Shown here piece after piece: positions 27,997-42,400 of a stretch of DNA of 64,000 bases (position 1 is its first letter; each line of letters starts with the position of its first letter). The notes below the pieces were generated by a model, which worked only from the letters and a program-made list of their open reading frames with translations, searched no databases and was not told the DNA's origin. The DNA is from Xiphias gladius (lineage: Eukaryota > Chordata > Actinopteri > Istiophoriformes > Xiphiidae). The DNA is taken from positions 20,881,715 to 20,945,714 of the forward strand of contig NC_053407.1 of NCBI RefSeq assembly GCF_016859285.1, given 5' to 3'. A program made the position numbers and the translations under genes.

Positions 27997-29371
27997 CTAT
28001 CCACTGCACCAATTGCACAATGTGTGATTATTTGTCCCGTTTCCTTACCCTTTATATATGTACTCCATGACAAGGTTTGTATTTCATTAAAAGTAAAGTG
28101 TTCCAAAATTTACATTATAACATACCACCCTCATCGTGTTTCCTTCCATCAATCTCATTTTTACTGACAAACCTCCAACAAGAAGCAGAGACATACCTTA
28201 ATAAAACAGAGTTCTGCAATTGAAAGCATGCAAATCCTTAATTCAACCAGTTAACAGACAGAAATAGTATGCCAACAACTGTCAACTAAATCTAGAAATA
28301 AGAGGAGCCAACTTCAAAATGCGGTTGATAAAGTTCTAACTGAGATATTTACAATATGAAAAATGTACAAAATGGCCCTTTAACACAGTGACATCTCCCA
28401 AGTTTCGCTTCGGAATATTATAATTTAAGAGGGACTCAGTGGAATTGATGTTCAACACTCTTTCATATGGTTTTCCAGGTCAATACTATCTGTCCACATT
28501 AGGGTTAGTATTAGTTAAGTGTTGCAAAGAACATTCACTTATATTTCTACCTTGTGACCTAACTAATGTGTACCCTGTGTATTTGTCAATATCAATTGTT
28601 GACTGATGACAGTGGCTTTCACATAGATCCATATCAGAATGTCAAATATGTAAGCTAACACAGATTTTGTCATTTTGACTTTCACTTGCACATTTCACAA
28701 ACATGTCAGGATGCGAAGTATATTTTACTCATCAAGCGATGACATCAACCAGTTAATGAGTCAGTTAATGAATATTCACAACAGTTATTCATTCCTGTGG
28801 ATGTATGTTTTCTGAATTTACACCAGTGAGCGACTATTAGAAACCAGTTAACTGGGGGAGGGGGCGGGTGGGTTAAAACAATCTATTTAATTGGGTGGTG
28901 AGTGAGGTGAAAGTTTCTCATGTGTATGTAGACTGAATATTCACAAATATGGCCCTCAGGTAATGAATGTGTGCTTTGTTATCAGAGGCCAACTAGAAAT
29001 GACCTTTAAACAACTGCCTTTCCTCCTCTGAATCAGAAGACAACAAATACACCTACATTACATATTCAAAAATAAAGTTTTTTCTCAGTATTTTTAGGCA
29101 ACAATGATAACCACGCAATCCCAACACTTCCTCCTTGCTCTGCTGTGCTTAATGGAGCAAGATCTGCTGGTCGCTTTTATTCCAAGGCAGCCGTCCACAT
29201 CATTCTAATACCATGCAGAGTTTGACATCAGATGAGATCACTACTTCAAAAACCCCGACCTCTGCTAATCTTATAATCCCTCTAGATTATGGCAGGTTGA
29301 TGCTCGGTGGTCCCTCTCCTCAGCATCTGGTGCTTCTCGAGGCCAGTTAGCTGATAAGATAGGCATGACAT

Positions 29372-32300
29372 CTACAAGGCAGATACTCGGACGATGTTGC
29401 TCTGAGAGTATGCGGTAGTGCTAGTGGAGCCATCCCCGTCTGATGAGGTAACCACCGGGGCAGATAGGCTGACCATGGAGGGAGTGATGTAAGGTTCGTC
29501 ACATTTCAAGGGCACAGTCTCATCGAGTTTGGCATTCAGGCTGGAGCGGCTGTAAAAGAAAGCACCTTGTGACCTTGTGAATGTATTACACAATACAGCC
29601 TGAATTACACAGGGTCTTTTTATACACTCTTATACTCTATGAAAGCCACCTTAAGAAATATCCACATTCCTTGTACAGAGGGACTATATAAAGGAACACT
29701 GGCTCTTGTTTCTCATTAAGGTATGTCTCAGTTTTCAATCTGCTGCTTTTGTCAGTCTGTGGAGAACAAAATGCACAGGACTCTGTATATGAAACCAAAG
29801 GTCCAGACCGACTATACTAGTACAGTAAATCTCACATGTAACTCTCTTTGACATGCAGTCCGTCATGTACACTGGATGCACGTGAACACATTCGATTTGT
29901 CTGTGTGTGTACAGTGTGTGCTGTCTTGTTGCATGTGAAACCAAGTTTCACACACAAAATTATCATAAATCTCATACCATGGTAAGGAATCTCATGAAAA
30001 AAAGAGTTTGCAATTTTCACCCATGTATGAAAATTTTCACACCAACATTAATGGGTATCACTTCCCCCAATTTATGAAATAACACGTTCTCTCACTTACT
30101 CCTTGTGATCTCAAGAAATGTAGATAGTTTAGGTTTTAGTTGCCTATATTTTGAGGTGTTCAGCTATGAATATATAATGGAGGGGAATAGAATTTCATTT
30201 GTGCTGCTTAGAATATCAAAAAATTACATTCAAAAACAACCCCTCTTTGCAGATACAGTGTCCTTGTTGCTCTGGATAATTCACAGAACAAGCTGTCAAC
30301 AGTTTTCACAGAGATTAGGGACTATTTCTTCGCTAGAAAGTAGTTTCACTGAAAATTATCCACAGCTCTGTGGATTGTCAAGAGTAACAGGAAGACTGTC
30401 TCTGAAAGGACATGTTGCTGTTTTTCAGTTTTACTTTAAGCACCACCAACAAATTCCAATTCAATTCCACTGTATTGGGTTGGAAGCAGAAATCTCAGAG
30501 AAAGATACAGAGACAGAAACAAGGGCAAATAAAGCCAAAACTATTAAATATGGTATTCCATAATTTGGGTGAACTTGCCCCTTAAGACAACCACAGGTAA
30601 TCTAAAAAGAAGCGCTACATAGTGCATGAAATCCATAAAATTAGCTTATATTATAATACTGGATCAGCAGTTTGCATGCATACTGTATGTGTGTATTTGG
30701 TGTGATTGAGCTGAGAGAGACGGGGTGTAGAGAAAGGAAAAAGAGGAAAACAGACAGACTACCTGTTGACCACCGGCCTCTCCCTTATCTGTATGGTGCT
30801 GAGCTCCTGGTTGTTTGTGCTGGGCAGGCTGAAGCTGCTCTTCTTCCTGTGGCGTCGAGAGCAGCACGAGCTGAGGCCATGTGGAGACGAGGACAGCGAG
30901 GAGGCGCGGGAGCCCGACTTGTTCATCACGGAGATCTCCATGCAGTTGGCCTGAAATGTCTGCTCGTCCACAAACTCATGATTCTGCAGAGGAAGACGGT
31001 GGAAATTTGGATTCACTGTTGCTCATGGATCACTCTATTACATCAGTGATTGGCTCTGCTAAATAATGAGTAAAGATGTTTCCCAGTAAAGACTAAACAG
31101 ACCGAACAGAATCCACAGCAAAATTGTTTAATAATTGGAAAATGAATCATCAAGGGGATAGAAATATATTGGCCCAGATGTCCATATTAAGTGCCATCTG
31201 TGAAAACATTCACAACTATTATCCCTGTGACAAATGAGCATGACTTGAAGGTCAGGCTCCGAGTGTGTTTCAGACTCTGCCAGCAGGTGGCAGAGTGACA
31301 CCACGCACACTCTGATGCTGTGCCCTGAAACGTGCCTCCTCTCTTATACCTTCCCTCTGTCATCTGTGCTCTCTACCATCTATAATGCACGGCATCAGAG
31401 GCCTGATGTACATGTGCATGTCCATCTGAATGAGCCTTTGTGGAGATTTTCCCAGACGGCAGGCGAGCCTTTTACTAGGGGAGGATCATCTGCGAGGAGG
31501 AACACTGTTTTACTGCCTGTCCATGTCTCTCTACAGGGTTTAGAGCTGCAAGTGTAAAAGTCATGTCAAAGCCAGGCATTATAGAGGCTCTTACATCTTT
31601 GAATTATAGATTGAGTGTAAAATGAAGTATGCTGGTTTGTTTGGAATGAATAATGTTACTGGCTGGCAGAGTCATGTTATCTTTAGCATATTGCTTGCGA
31701 GGGGACTCAACATTTCCCAGCCCCATTTACTGCTATTTTTAACTCGTGTTGCATATGAAATAGATTCCACAGCTTGTGCATGGATGAAAAAACTTACTTT
31801 GTTTCTATTTGCAACCCCTGTAACAGGCTGGCACTACTGATGATACAGTGCAGATAGCCGGAGTAATTGCAGGAGATGCAATTTTACATATAAGGAACTA
31901 TTTTTAAAATTTTTAAACTGTGTAAAGTCTGTTACCAAAGTAGTAACAATGAAAGATGCCAAAGTGATTGTGTGTTTTCCAGTGGACACAGCTTTTAAGT
32001 TTCAGGGGGAAAAAAGGGATTTTACCGTGGTTTTCTCCAGGCAGTGCAGCAGGTGATGATGCTGGCTCTCAAAAGGAGGGCTGGCGGCCTTCCCCACAAG
32101 GGCTTGTCCTGCCTCCTTGGAGGCCTTGGAACACACAAAGTAAAAAAAAAAAGAAAAAAAGGGAAACAGTGTAGATGAGCAGGCTTAGACTCTGCATAGA
32201 AACAGAGTCTCAGGCAACAGCTAGTAGCTCGGTGATGTAGTGGAGAATACGCAAAGCATTGAGGGTTGAAATGCTGATCTGTAGCACGGCAGCCAATCTA

Positions 32301-35300
32301 CTGAGAACCTAGTGGGATGGGGATGTTTTAAAGATACATACAGACAGTGGCTGATTACAACATGTTTCACTGATAGACTTGGTTTTACCATTCTTTCGCT
32401 GATTTGGTGAGAGGGACCAGAAAAGTCAAATTAGAACTGAACTCATTTCAGTGCAACAGCAGTGGCACACCTAGACACAGATCGAACAGACTGCACCAAA
32501 CACAGCACAGATTCTGAACCACAACCACACGACAGAATTTGATGAAGCTCTGCACGGCTCTGGGATGGAAGGTATGTTGTGTTAGTCGGCACTACAACCT
32601 GGATGCTCAAGAAATAACACACAGAACACACGGCAGATCAAAAACAGAGTTTAGAGGAGATGCAGGCTGAGCAGACAGCCTCCATAGGCAACCTACTGTC
32701 CAGGAAGCCTTTGGTTCCCTCCTTCCCCTCCAAACCCTGTTGGACAGACATGCAGAGCTTGGTCATGAGTCAGTGTGACTTTAATGGCTGTGCTCCACCA
32801 GAAGGCGAGTGTGCCTGCCTGGCCCTCCTGCTGTATGGACTGAGAGAGAGTGTTGACGAAGCATGTCAATGCTGCGGCTGAGAGGTGTGATGTAAGAGAG
32901 AGGACGATCACACTGAAGCACTGGAATGACAGCAGCCCCTGTGTTAGAGCATGAGAAGCCCCCCGTCCCCCCGTCCCATCCCATGTGTGTGGTGGCATGG
33001 CCCCCGAGCAGAGCGGCATGCAAGCGTCAGCGAGGCCCCGGTCAGTCAGCCCCCAAGCCGCTGCTTGGCCCTGTTACCTCCTCCAGCGAGTCGATCAGGA
33101 GCCCATTTTGTTTGTAGCGCATATAGGCATTAGTGCCTCGAATCTTCGCAGCACGGATTCTAGCAAGCCGAGTTTTCTGTTTGAACAAACAGACCTCTGT
33201 TTTAGCCTCTGACGCTTTGTCTGTCACACTAATTGGCTCTGTCTTCCTCTGGCAGCCACAGTATTTAGTAGAGAGAGGCTACGCTTAAATCTACGATTAG
33301 GAAATTCTGCCTTAGCAAACGCTTTTAGAAAGAAATGCACAAATTGCTATTGAAAAGCTGCTGACACAAAACTCTGAGGATCATGTGTTCAGTCATTGCC
33401 ATTCCCTCTGTTACTTCTTTCTCCCACTGAAATATATTCAAGCAAGTTTAGCCCACTAATACACACATACACAGAAGCACGACAGAAGATTGATATTCTA
33501 GAAGATAGCATTTGCCCTGTCATCCTGTTACGTATGTTCATTAAGAAGGGGACAGAGGAAAGAAGCAGATAGAAGAAAATAAAGAGCGATAGAGAGAAAA
33601 AGGAAGAGAGAGGCCGAGGGAGGGGGAGAGTCAGTACCCTCTGGGCTCGTCGTTTCTCCGCCCGCTGGCTTTGGTGGTAGATACGGCTGAAGTTTGACAC
33701 TATAACAGGGACAGGCAAGGCGATGACCAGCACCCCACTCAGAGAGCATATGGACCCAAACACCTTCCCCACGATTGTTTTTGGCACCATGTCACCGTAC
33801 CTGAAATACAGAAAACAGACAAGAGTGAGCATGCTGGGTAGGAAAACAAGGGGAAAAAAATATTCCTTTTAAAGAAGCCGCCCCGGAGCCTTGCTTTTAT
33901 CATGTTAAGTTGTTGTGGGTTTAATGTTATTTTTAATACTCTTGAAATAGTTATAGTGACCTTGGATTATTTCACAACTTCAAATAAGAAGTCACAGATT
34001 TGAAGTGGGTGAGGAATAAATAGCACTTTTCTTTAGTCTCTGCCTCCTGACCTACTTTCTACATGCCATCGTGATGCTCCTCTTTTAAAACCCTGTTTCA
34101 TATATAATTACACACCTGCTGGCACCGGCTAATGCTTTCGCGTCGTGACCAAACGTGCTACATTTCCCCTGTGACTTCTGTTACCCAAACAGCTTGTGAA
34201 AGATACAGGGAGTAGCATCACATTGAGTAAAAGCAAAAGGGTAAGGGAATAGTGTGACACCGAACCCTGGAGAGATCATTTAAGTTCGTGGGCCTCAGCA
34301 ACAACCACTTGTGTGTTTTGTTCCTCTTCCCACATAATAATGGACCTTAAATATTGAATGTAGATACGTAGTTAAACCAAAATTAAAACAATTCATGCTC
34401 AAGATAAAGAGAAAAAACAGCTCTTTGGAAATTCTGCACGATATGGATCCAAGGGTGTACCTTAGCACGAGCATGTCATTTTTCAACATCATACAAATGT
34501 TGAGCAGGCTACTTTCGGCATGAACAGATGAATGGTTGTGTATATGTCATATGGGACTGAATCATCCCCATTAAAGAGATTAATGTGCCTGTCGTCTCTC
34601 AAGCAGTCAGACCTGTCCGTGCTCAAGGTAAAGCTAAAATCAAACTGTCCACATGGTCTCACTTTCTTTACATTAGCAGATATCTCCGGTGCCACTTACC
34701 AGGCATTACAACAAAGACTAACAAGCCACAACATTTAGTCACAGTGACATTCTGTTGCAAAACACAGAGGTCATTATCATTTAACATCATAGAAATAAAA
34801 AAAAAAACACATAAGGCAGCAAGCCCTGCTTTCTCCAAGGTAATTATTAGGCACAACTCTACAAATTATACATACAAATCCTTTGAACATAACCTGCATG
34901 TTCATGAGTACCCCTCTGCCACAGACAGCAGTGGGGCTTAAAAAACAGTGGAAATGTTTTCCTTGCCCAATAAACATCCTTATATGTGCAGCAGAGGACC
35001 AGCAATCCACAGGATTGCAGGTGGGTGAGATGAATGATCGAAAACCTAATGTGCAAATGACCTGAGAAGACCATTACCTCCTGAGAGTAAGATGAATGCA
35101 GGTAGGAGAGGACATCAGCATTGCTCAGTGGCTGTGACAGCAGCGCGTCTCTCAAGTGAGGCAGGGTAATGTGAATGTATCGCTACACGGGAGGTTGACT
35201 ATTTCATAAATGAAGTTGTCCAATGCCCATGGCCGTCTGCTTGAGTCATTAGCCTCAGGTTTCCATCACGTTGGGCCCAACAGCCTGGGCTTTTACAGAG

Positions 35301-36444
35301 CTTGGGTGGAAAGATGTAAAAGTGGACATTTTAATATCACGCTTGATGAGACCTCATGTACAACAGTTTGCTTTCAAGCTGAGTAATCTCACACAGATGT
35401 CATTAGTTTTACAGTTCATTAAAGGTCAAGTCATTTTCCTACGTAATCACCAACGAAGGCTGACAGCAGGTGTCAATTACAGATTTTGGATGTACTGCTG
35501 AAAGCCTATTAAGAGATCCACATAGAAAATACAGGACAACAGTGCCTCACATAAATGTGACCGCTTACATGTGTTTTATTCCAATGGGAGGAGTGGCAAG
35601 ATGCTGCTGGATGCAAAAATAAGTCTGAACAGTCAACTGTGTTATACAATATATTGCAGTTCTTTCAGCATCTTTTGAAAGCCAAGCATAGCAGTGAGCA
35701 GGTGAAAAAAGAAAGGTGCAAGCGCACTCTGGAGAGACGCACTAACCGTGATGGATTGTTCATAAGGGGGAAGCTGAGATACACAAAGCTCTACCTCCTG
35801 GATGATGGCAGAGGTAGGAATTAAGAGCAGCGAGAGATTAAAGTAATGTTCCTGCTTTGTTCCTGTTGTCTCTGACTACCAGGAACCCACATTTGCTACC
35901 CCGAGCTGACATGGGTGAGACACAAAGATGGATGACCAGATCCTTATCCACCCCTGCAGAGGAGGAAGAGGGGTGTCGGAATGACTGAGTATCAATTCCC
36001 CAGTTCCACCCACCTGAAACCATACTGTGCTTGCACTCACACTGCTCTTAAAATCAGTGCATAAAGTAGAATTGTCCTACAGTGAGATGACAGCATTGCA
36101 GATGAAGCCCAGCGCGGTGAGAGAGGGGGAAACAGGGGGTTCGCCTCAGATGTTGTAGGAGAAATGTCAGTCTAAAAGGAATATTTGAATTCCAGAACCG
36201 GGGATGAATGTCCCCGCCCCGCTTGGATAATAGACCAATCAAACATTCATGAGTCCCTGTATCAACCTGCGTGGCAGAGTTTGTGTGGCTGACCTTAAAA
36301 GTGGTGCGGTATTCCATCAGGGGGTGCTCTGAGACAGATTTCTGTACATGACCTCACCGTCTCACAGCAAGGGCTGACACCCAAAAACATGGACATGCCT
36401 GAGACACACAGGAACAAACACACACAGTCACGGGAACCTGTACT

Positions 36445-36491
<47 letters not shown>

Positions 36492-39400
36492 GTGTGTGTC
36501 TGTGTTTGTGTGTGTAGAAAGGACTTTATTTTGACATCTACTTAAACCAATCATACTTCCTAAAAAAGCGATCTTGTTCCTTGATTGTCTTCCAGAGCCC
36601 TGTGTCTGAAATCTGACTGCCATCTGGTTAGTGGGAAGCAAGAAAAGAGAAAAAATAAATATCTGGATGACATTACAAATACGTCATTTGTTTATTTCTC
36701 CTCTCAGAGAGGGCAAGCCTTTGTTTTTTTCGAAAATCAAACAAAATGAAATGAAATCTTTTCACGTAAAATCAGCCTAAATTGTAAAAATCTGACCTTT
36801 TATGGTCATCTGAGCCGCTGCGTTTGCTGCACACAAATCAAAACAACCCATTAAAGTGTTTGGGGGTTGGCACGAAAAAGGCATTACTTACATACAAACC
36901 ATCAGACACAAGCTCAAGTGTCTGATGTAATCATAGAGGTCTAAAGTAAGTCTCGCTGTCCCACCAAACTCACATGCCATTTGAGATCATCTCCAACAGC
37001 TTAGCAGTGCTGACAATTAGGATCCCAGAAGGACTGTGGTAGATTTTTCAGCTGAGAGGGCTTTGTCAACAGTGTTAAATTCCAATCATCCACTGGCACC
37101 TCTGTCGTGGTACATCTAGTTTTTTCTTCCCGGGTTTTACCGTGACACTAGCTCACCTCCTGCAGAAGTGACTGTAGTAAAGTGTATTAATAAAAGCCAC
37201 GGGACAGACTGATGCTCAAATGGCCTCACAGTAGTCAGTTCCACTGGTGTGAACGATCAAGGTCAAATAGTTCAAATAAAGAAAAATGCTGTGATGAAGA
37301 TACCAAAACTGCCAGACTGCAAGGTGCTATTGTATTAAATCCATCATGGTTAAGACATTAAATCTCTATTTCATCAAACTGCACTTTGATCTACACCTCT
37401 TTGATATTTCAATGAGAAGCAATGGAATGAAACTAATTTGATTAATACATTAAGCTTTTTGACTCGTCAGCTGATTAGAATCAAGATGAATTATGAACAC
37501 TTTCCCATCTCATGCACCATCTATCTGCGTTGTTTCATGGCAATAATTACTAAGGGCCCTGCAATCTGATAATCTGAATCTCAAATTAATTTCAATCTCA
37601 CCTTCTTCCATGAGATTGGTTTAACTTCACCTCCCATTCACGCATTTGTATCTTATTATCTGAAGGCAGGGGAAACCGTCCTGAGACACATCCACTGGAC
37701 TCACTGGTAACTGTTGTGCATGTTCAGTCACACTGAACTATGAGATGCTCTTTGAAATGCTAAAACAAGACATTTATTTGAAAAAGCACTTTATCGAGAA
37801 AAAAATGTCAAGGTCAACCATTTTTAGTCTGACACAGCATTAGCATTTTTTACCATTTCAAAAAATATGAGATTGGTAAATTCCAAACATGCTTTCTCCA
37901 AGTATCCGCAGCATGTCTCATGTGAATGCTTGATTTTCTGTTTGACCTTCACCAAACATCCCATCGCACACCGAGCTCCCAATCAGTGCTTCCTGAGGTA
38001 ATTCACTCATTCAGCTTCACAGTCCAGTGGCCCTCCAAACTTGTGAGACCAAAACCTGTCAATTATCCTATAACTTATCCTATAACTCAGAAACTCTGAC
38101 TTACTTTACCAGTCAAAAATTGATGACTACACCAGGGACACCAGGACAGTGGCAAGCTCGGGAAGTATCAGATGCTGTGTCAGAAGTGGTGATACCTCAG
38201 GGTCAGGCGTGATCTGAAACGTAACGCTACAACAGAGGATCAAAAAGTGTCAGAGTGGACACGACATTAAATTCTTATCTAAGGACTTGACATAGAAGCA
38301 AAGAAGCCTTACACTGACCAATCGAGAAAGGCCCCATTTTTTTTCAAGCCGTGACAAGGAGCAAATGAAGCAACGCTCCTCGACAATAAGGCTCTCTGTA
38401 CCTTCTCCACAAGGCTGAAAGAGCGCAATATTCATCCTTGCTGACAGTTAAATAATAGATGTACCACAAAAATGTAATTTTCCTCCTGAACTCCATCATG
38501 CTCGTACAACTATGAATTTAGAATCGTAAGAAAATGGATTGTACCGCTTGCATGTCATAGAGGCATACTAACATGAGTGACAAGAAGATATAGATTTTCT
38601 GGGGTGTATCTGTGAAGACCGTAAGATTTATAGAGTACTGCAGAAGAGTTCTTGAGGGTGGTTATGTCATATTAAGAGCCCTCATAAAAAATTTAGTTCA
38701 TAAAAACAAGAAAGGGAAGGCTATATGATCGTTCTTTTCTGTGCCAATAGGCATTGTGAGTCTGACCACCGAGAACGGAAAGAGAAATGCAGCGAACAGA
38801 GATTGCTGCATTTACAGATAAACAAGGGTAAGTGACGCTAGGAAAACACTCTTGGGTGTACCATATATTTATATTATTGATGAACCACATGTAAAATCTG
38901 TTTTGTGTTCTGGTCAGCATGTTAAAATATTAAGCACATTCTGCGCTTATCTATCTCCAGCGTGCACAGACTGTAAAACAGAGCAAATAACATTTTTGAA
39001 ATGCCAGCGAGACCGGCAGCATCGCTGGCAGCTAACACCCTGCAAGAGTTTTTCATTGCAGTGACACAGCTACAGTATGTGCCGCTGCGATGCAATCCTC
39101 GGGGAGATATCAATGTTTCAGAATTAGAAGCACAATAAATGAACGTGATCTCCAACATGATCCCTAAACGCCACGTATCGTTCCTGATGTTCTGAACTGC
39201 ATCTCTGGGTACAGGCCAGGAGCACAACATCCAAAATTCTGCCTCTCTTGGTTTTGGACACCAAAGACTGATGGGATTAAGAGTGTGTGGGTTGATAGGA
39301 CTCTGCTCTGATGCTATCCATCAGATATACATCATTATAGCGGGGGGGATCCCACAGGCACCGGGATTAGCCCACTAGATTTTCACTGCAGGTGATAAGG

Positions 39401-42400
39401 GAGAGAAGGAGAGGCTGGCAGAACTACACAACACAATGGGGAGATGGGAAAGCAGAGATAGGAGTCAGCGGCTGCCTGCCCGGTGTAATGCGTGTGGTAG
39501 GAAAAACAGAGCGCTGGAGTAAGAGTAACTGCGAACAATAGCTACAGGGAAGGACAACTTTGAGATAGGTGAACATCACCGACTCTGTGGGCAAAAATGC
39601 ACAGACTCTATTGTCCAGAATTGGATGTTGAAATGCAGTCAAATCCCCCTCGGAGAGAATGTGAGAGATTGTTTTTTCATGATTTCCACGATCCAACTGA
39701 GATCTAGTCCCTGCATATTTGTGAAAGGCAATGGGTAGGGTTGAAGGTTGGCACGTGAAGTTCAAGGAAACAGCCATGGCGTGCTTGGCTGTTTGTCGGT
39801 CGGTGTTACTACATTGCGAAGGAAGACTCTTAGTGCCGCAGTGTCAATGTGGCTTTGATCTTCCAGCTGAACATTCACCCGGGAATCTCAGGAAGTATAC
39901 ACAGCCAATGAAGGCCAGTGAAATTCCTTTCATTTAGCTATGCAGACACAGATAAACCATATAGAATAATCCCCCACGTATAGCTCGGGTAAAGGCACCT
40001 TAGCTCTCTCTCTTGCTCACATATCAAACATGTATTCCCTCAGCCCTCCAAATCCCTTCTTAACCCTAACCCCACGAAACCAGGCAGCTAGTTATCACTG
40101 CGGCTTTGACATTAGCATGCATGCCCTCTCTCATTTGGGAGATCTTCTTAAGTGTCAGGGATGATAAAGGCTTTCCTCTCTACTGCTCTTCCATTCCTGA
40201 CTTTGACTCACCCTTCCTCTGCCTGGACCTGCCGCTTCTAAGTATGAGTTGGAGATGAAACGCTTCATTCTCTTTCTTTTTCTCCTCCTCTTCTATTATC
40301 ATGCAGTGCTAGAACAGCCCTGCTTGACATTTTCTTTTCTTCTGCTCCTCTTCAGTCTCTCAGTCTACACCTGCTGACACTTGAGAAACAACTGCTGTCC
40401 TATGCAAAAAACTACCTCTATTTCACTGCTATTATATCCCGAGTCACCTCTACTTCGGCTCCTCATCTTCATGATTACAACCAATTCCTTGTGACAGTTT
40501 CTTTTAATGACTAGATGAATGGCTGTTCTGTATTACAACAGTTAAGTTTCCACATGAACCCGAAAAATAGCACGCGATCCTGCAAACACCCAAATGTGAG
40601 AATAATAATTTGTGCGTCAGAGGGAGATCTGGATGGTGCAAGTCTTCGATCAGTCAGGACATGATGAAACCAGTGTAAACTCACTCAAACATCGCTCAAA
40701 GTTCTAATTTCTCATTCCATGTTTAGATTTCTGCCCATCCTCCTTACATTACTTCTGAAAGCCAGGGGCAAAAATATATTCCCACAACGTCAGTATAATA
40801 CTTTGATAATGCAATTACACCATTTCGTGTCTGAATGGGGAGGGCAAAGGAACATGAAAGAGGGGTTGGAAGCACGAAAGGGCACCAGAGCTATGGATTA
40901 TGAGAGAACGTGATAATGAAATGAAATCATCAGACACTCAGGCGATTATGCTAATGAACTCATTCCGTATTCATCATAGGTTAATCGGCATGCGGCCGAG
41001 AGAGTGGTGGCATTTTCTTGAACACCAAAAGCTTTGATCGAGCAGGCGGTGAGTTACATCACCTCTGACAAGTGAAGGCCCGGGATGGGGTTAAAGGTGA
41101 AAATTACAGATGACCAATTAAGAAAAAAATGAGAGAAACTGAGAGTAGCAATAAAAGTGATAGCATTAGTCATAGCAGTGTTAACAGTAATAGTTGTATT
41201 GTTTTTTTTAAACTATATCCGACAATTCCGTCTCTGCAGTATGAAAAATGCGCTCAAAAAAGCACAATCAGGATGTTACTCACAACGACAAAAGAGACCA
41301 GACTGGCCTCTTACTGAAACATACTGTACATTATAACCCATGCTGATTGTCAACTAGTATTGACCAGATGACCCCTGTGACCTTTATCGTGCGGTCAGGT
41401 GTTGGAGAAGAGAAAAAACGTGAAAGGTCTTGCGGATTAGTGCCTCTGTGTTGGAAAGGGGAACTGGTCCAGGAACCTCATCACACTGACAGCAGATTAG
41501 TGCTCCGCGAGCCAGAGCAGACGGTGCAAGATTAACTTTGATGTGTGATTCCACACAGAGCAGCCGCTGGATATCAGCTCCCTCCACCAAATGGCCCCTT
41601 AACACTGAGTTTGCAGGGTATGCATTCATGAGCCTCAGTATCTAAAAATCTGCTTTTTAATGGCAGAGAACAGTGTCACCAGATTTTGGCCCCAATTAAT
41701 TTTTGGTCTTGGTAGTATTGCATCGACCATAAAGACACATTTACATGCTGTTTAATTTAAATATGCCAGTTTTATCCATTAGCAATTAAGGCTGGTATTT
41801 ACATATGATTTTCATTATTGATTAATCTATTAATTGCTTTTATGATTAACAGGAAACTCCACCAACTTTACACATGAAGATCAGTTGAGGATTAGTAATA
41901 CTCAGCTTGCAAAATGTTTTGTATGAAAATGCAATACTAAATCGCTGGAGTACCCCTTTAAATGAACAATTGTTTAAACTACTAAATGTGAATGTCAAAA
42001 AATAATTGAAAATGCCCATCATCTGAAGTTACGGTGATGTCTTGACCAAAACCTACAGGTTATTTCATTTCCAGTCATAAAAGACAAATAAAAGTGGCAC
42101 TTCATCTCATTTTGGAAGCTGGAATTGGTAAATGTTTTGATATCAAAATTGCTGAGCTCGCATCTCAATAGATTCATCTTCATGACAACTGAGCAAACTC
42201 CATCCGCTGACGAAGACTGTGTGATAGGACTGAAAGCTCTGGAAGAACTAGTAAGTGGACCTTATATTGGGATCGTTCTGTCAAACTGCTGTTTCCAAGG
42301 TCAGAGATGAATTTTCATGATTAAATGAGTAAACTGTATAGACATCAATCTGCAGTCTCTGTATGGCAAGCAAATAAAGTAATTCCCAGTGGGCCAAATG

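Larger units (their letters stand above)
27433..29371. other. Convergent 3' regions of the GPCR and kcnd2
   Basis: No gene is seen between the two stop codons. It probably holds the GPCR 3' UTR on the plus strand (to about 27960) and a long kcnd2 3' UTR on the minus strand. Short open frames such as 27925-28167 have no support. Confidence 0.55.

Noticed and set aside
30105-30563. 152-residue plus-strand frame in the kcnd2 3' part
   Set aside because: It lies in probable repeat DNA within an intron of a minus-strand gene, with no protein-family match or splice evidence.
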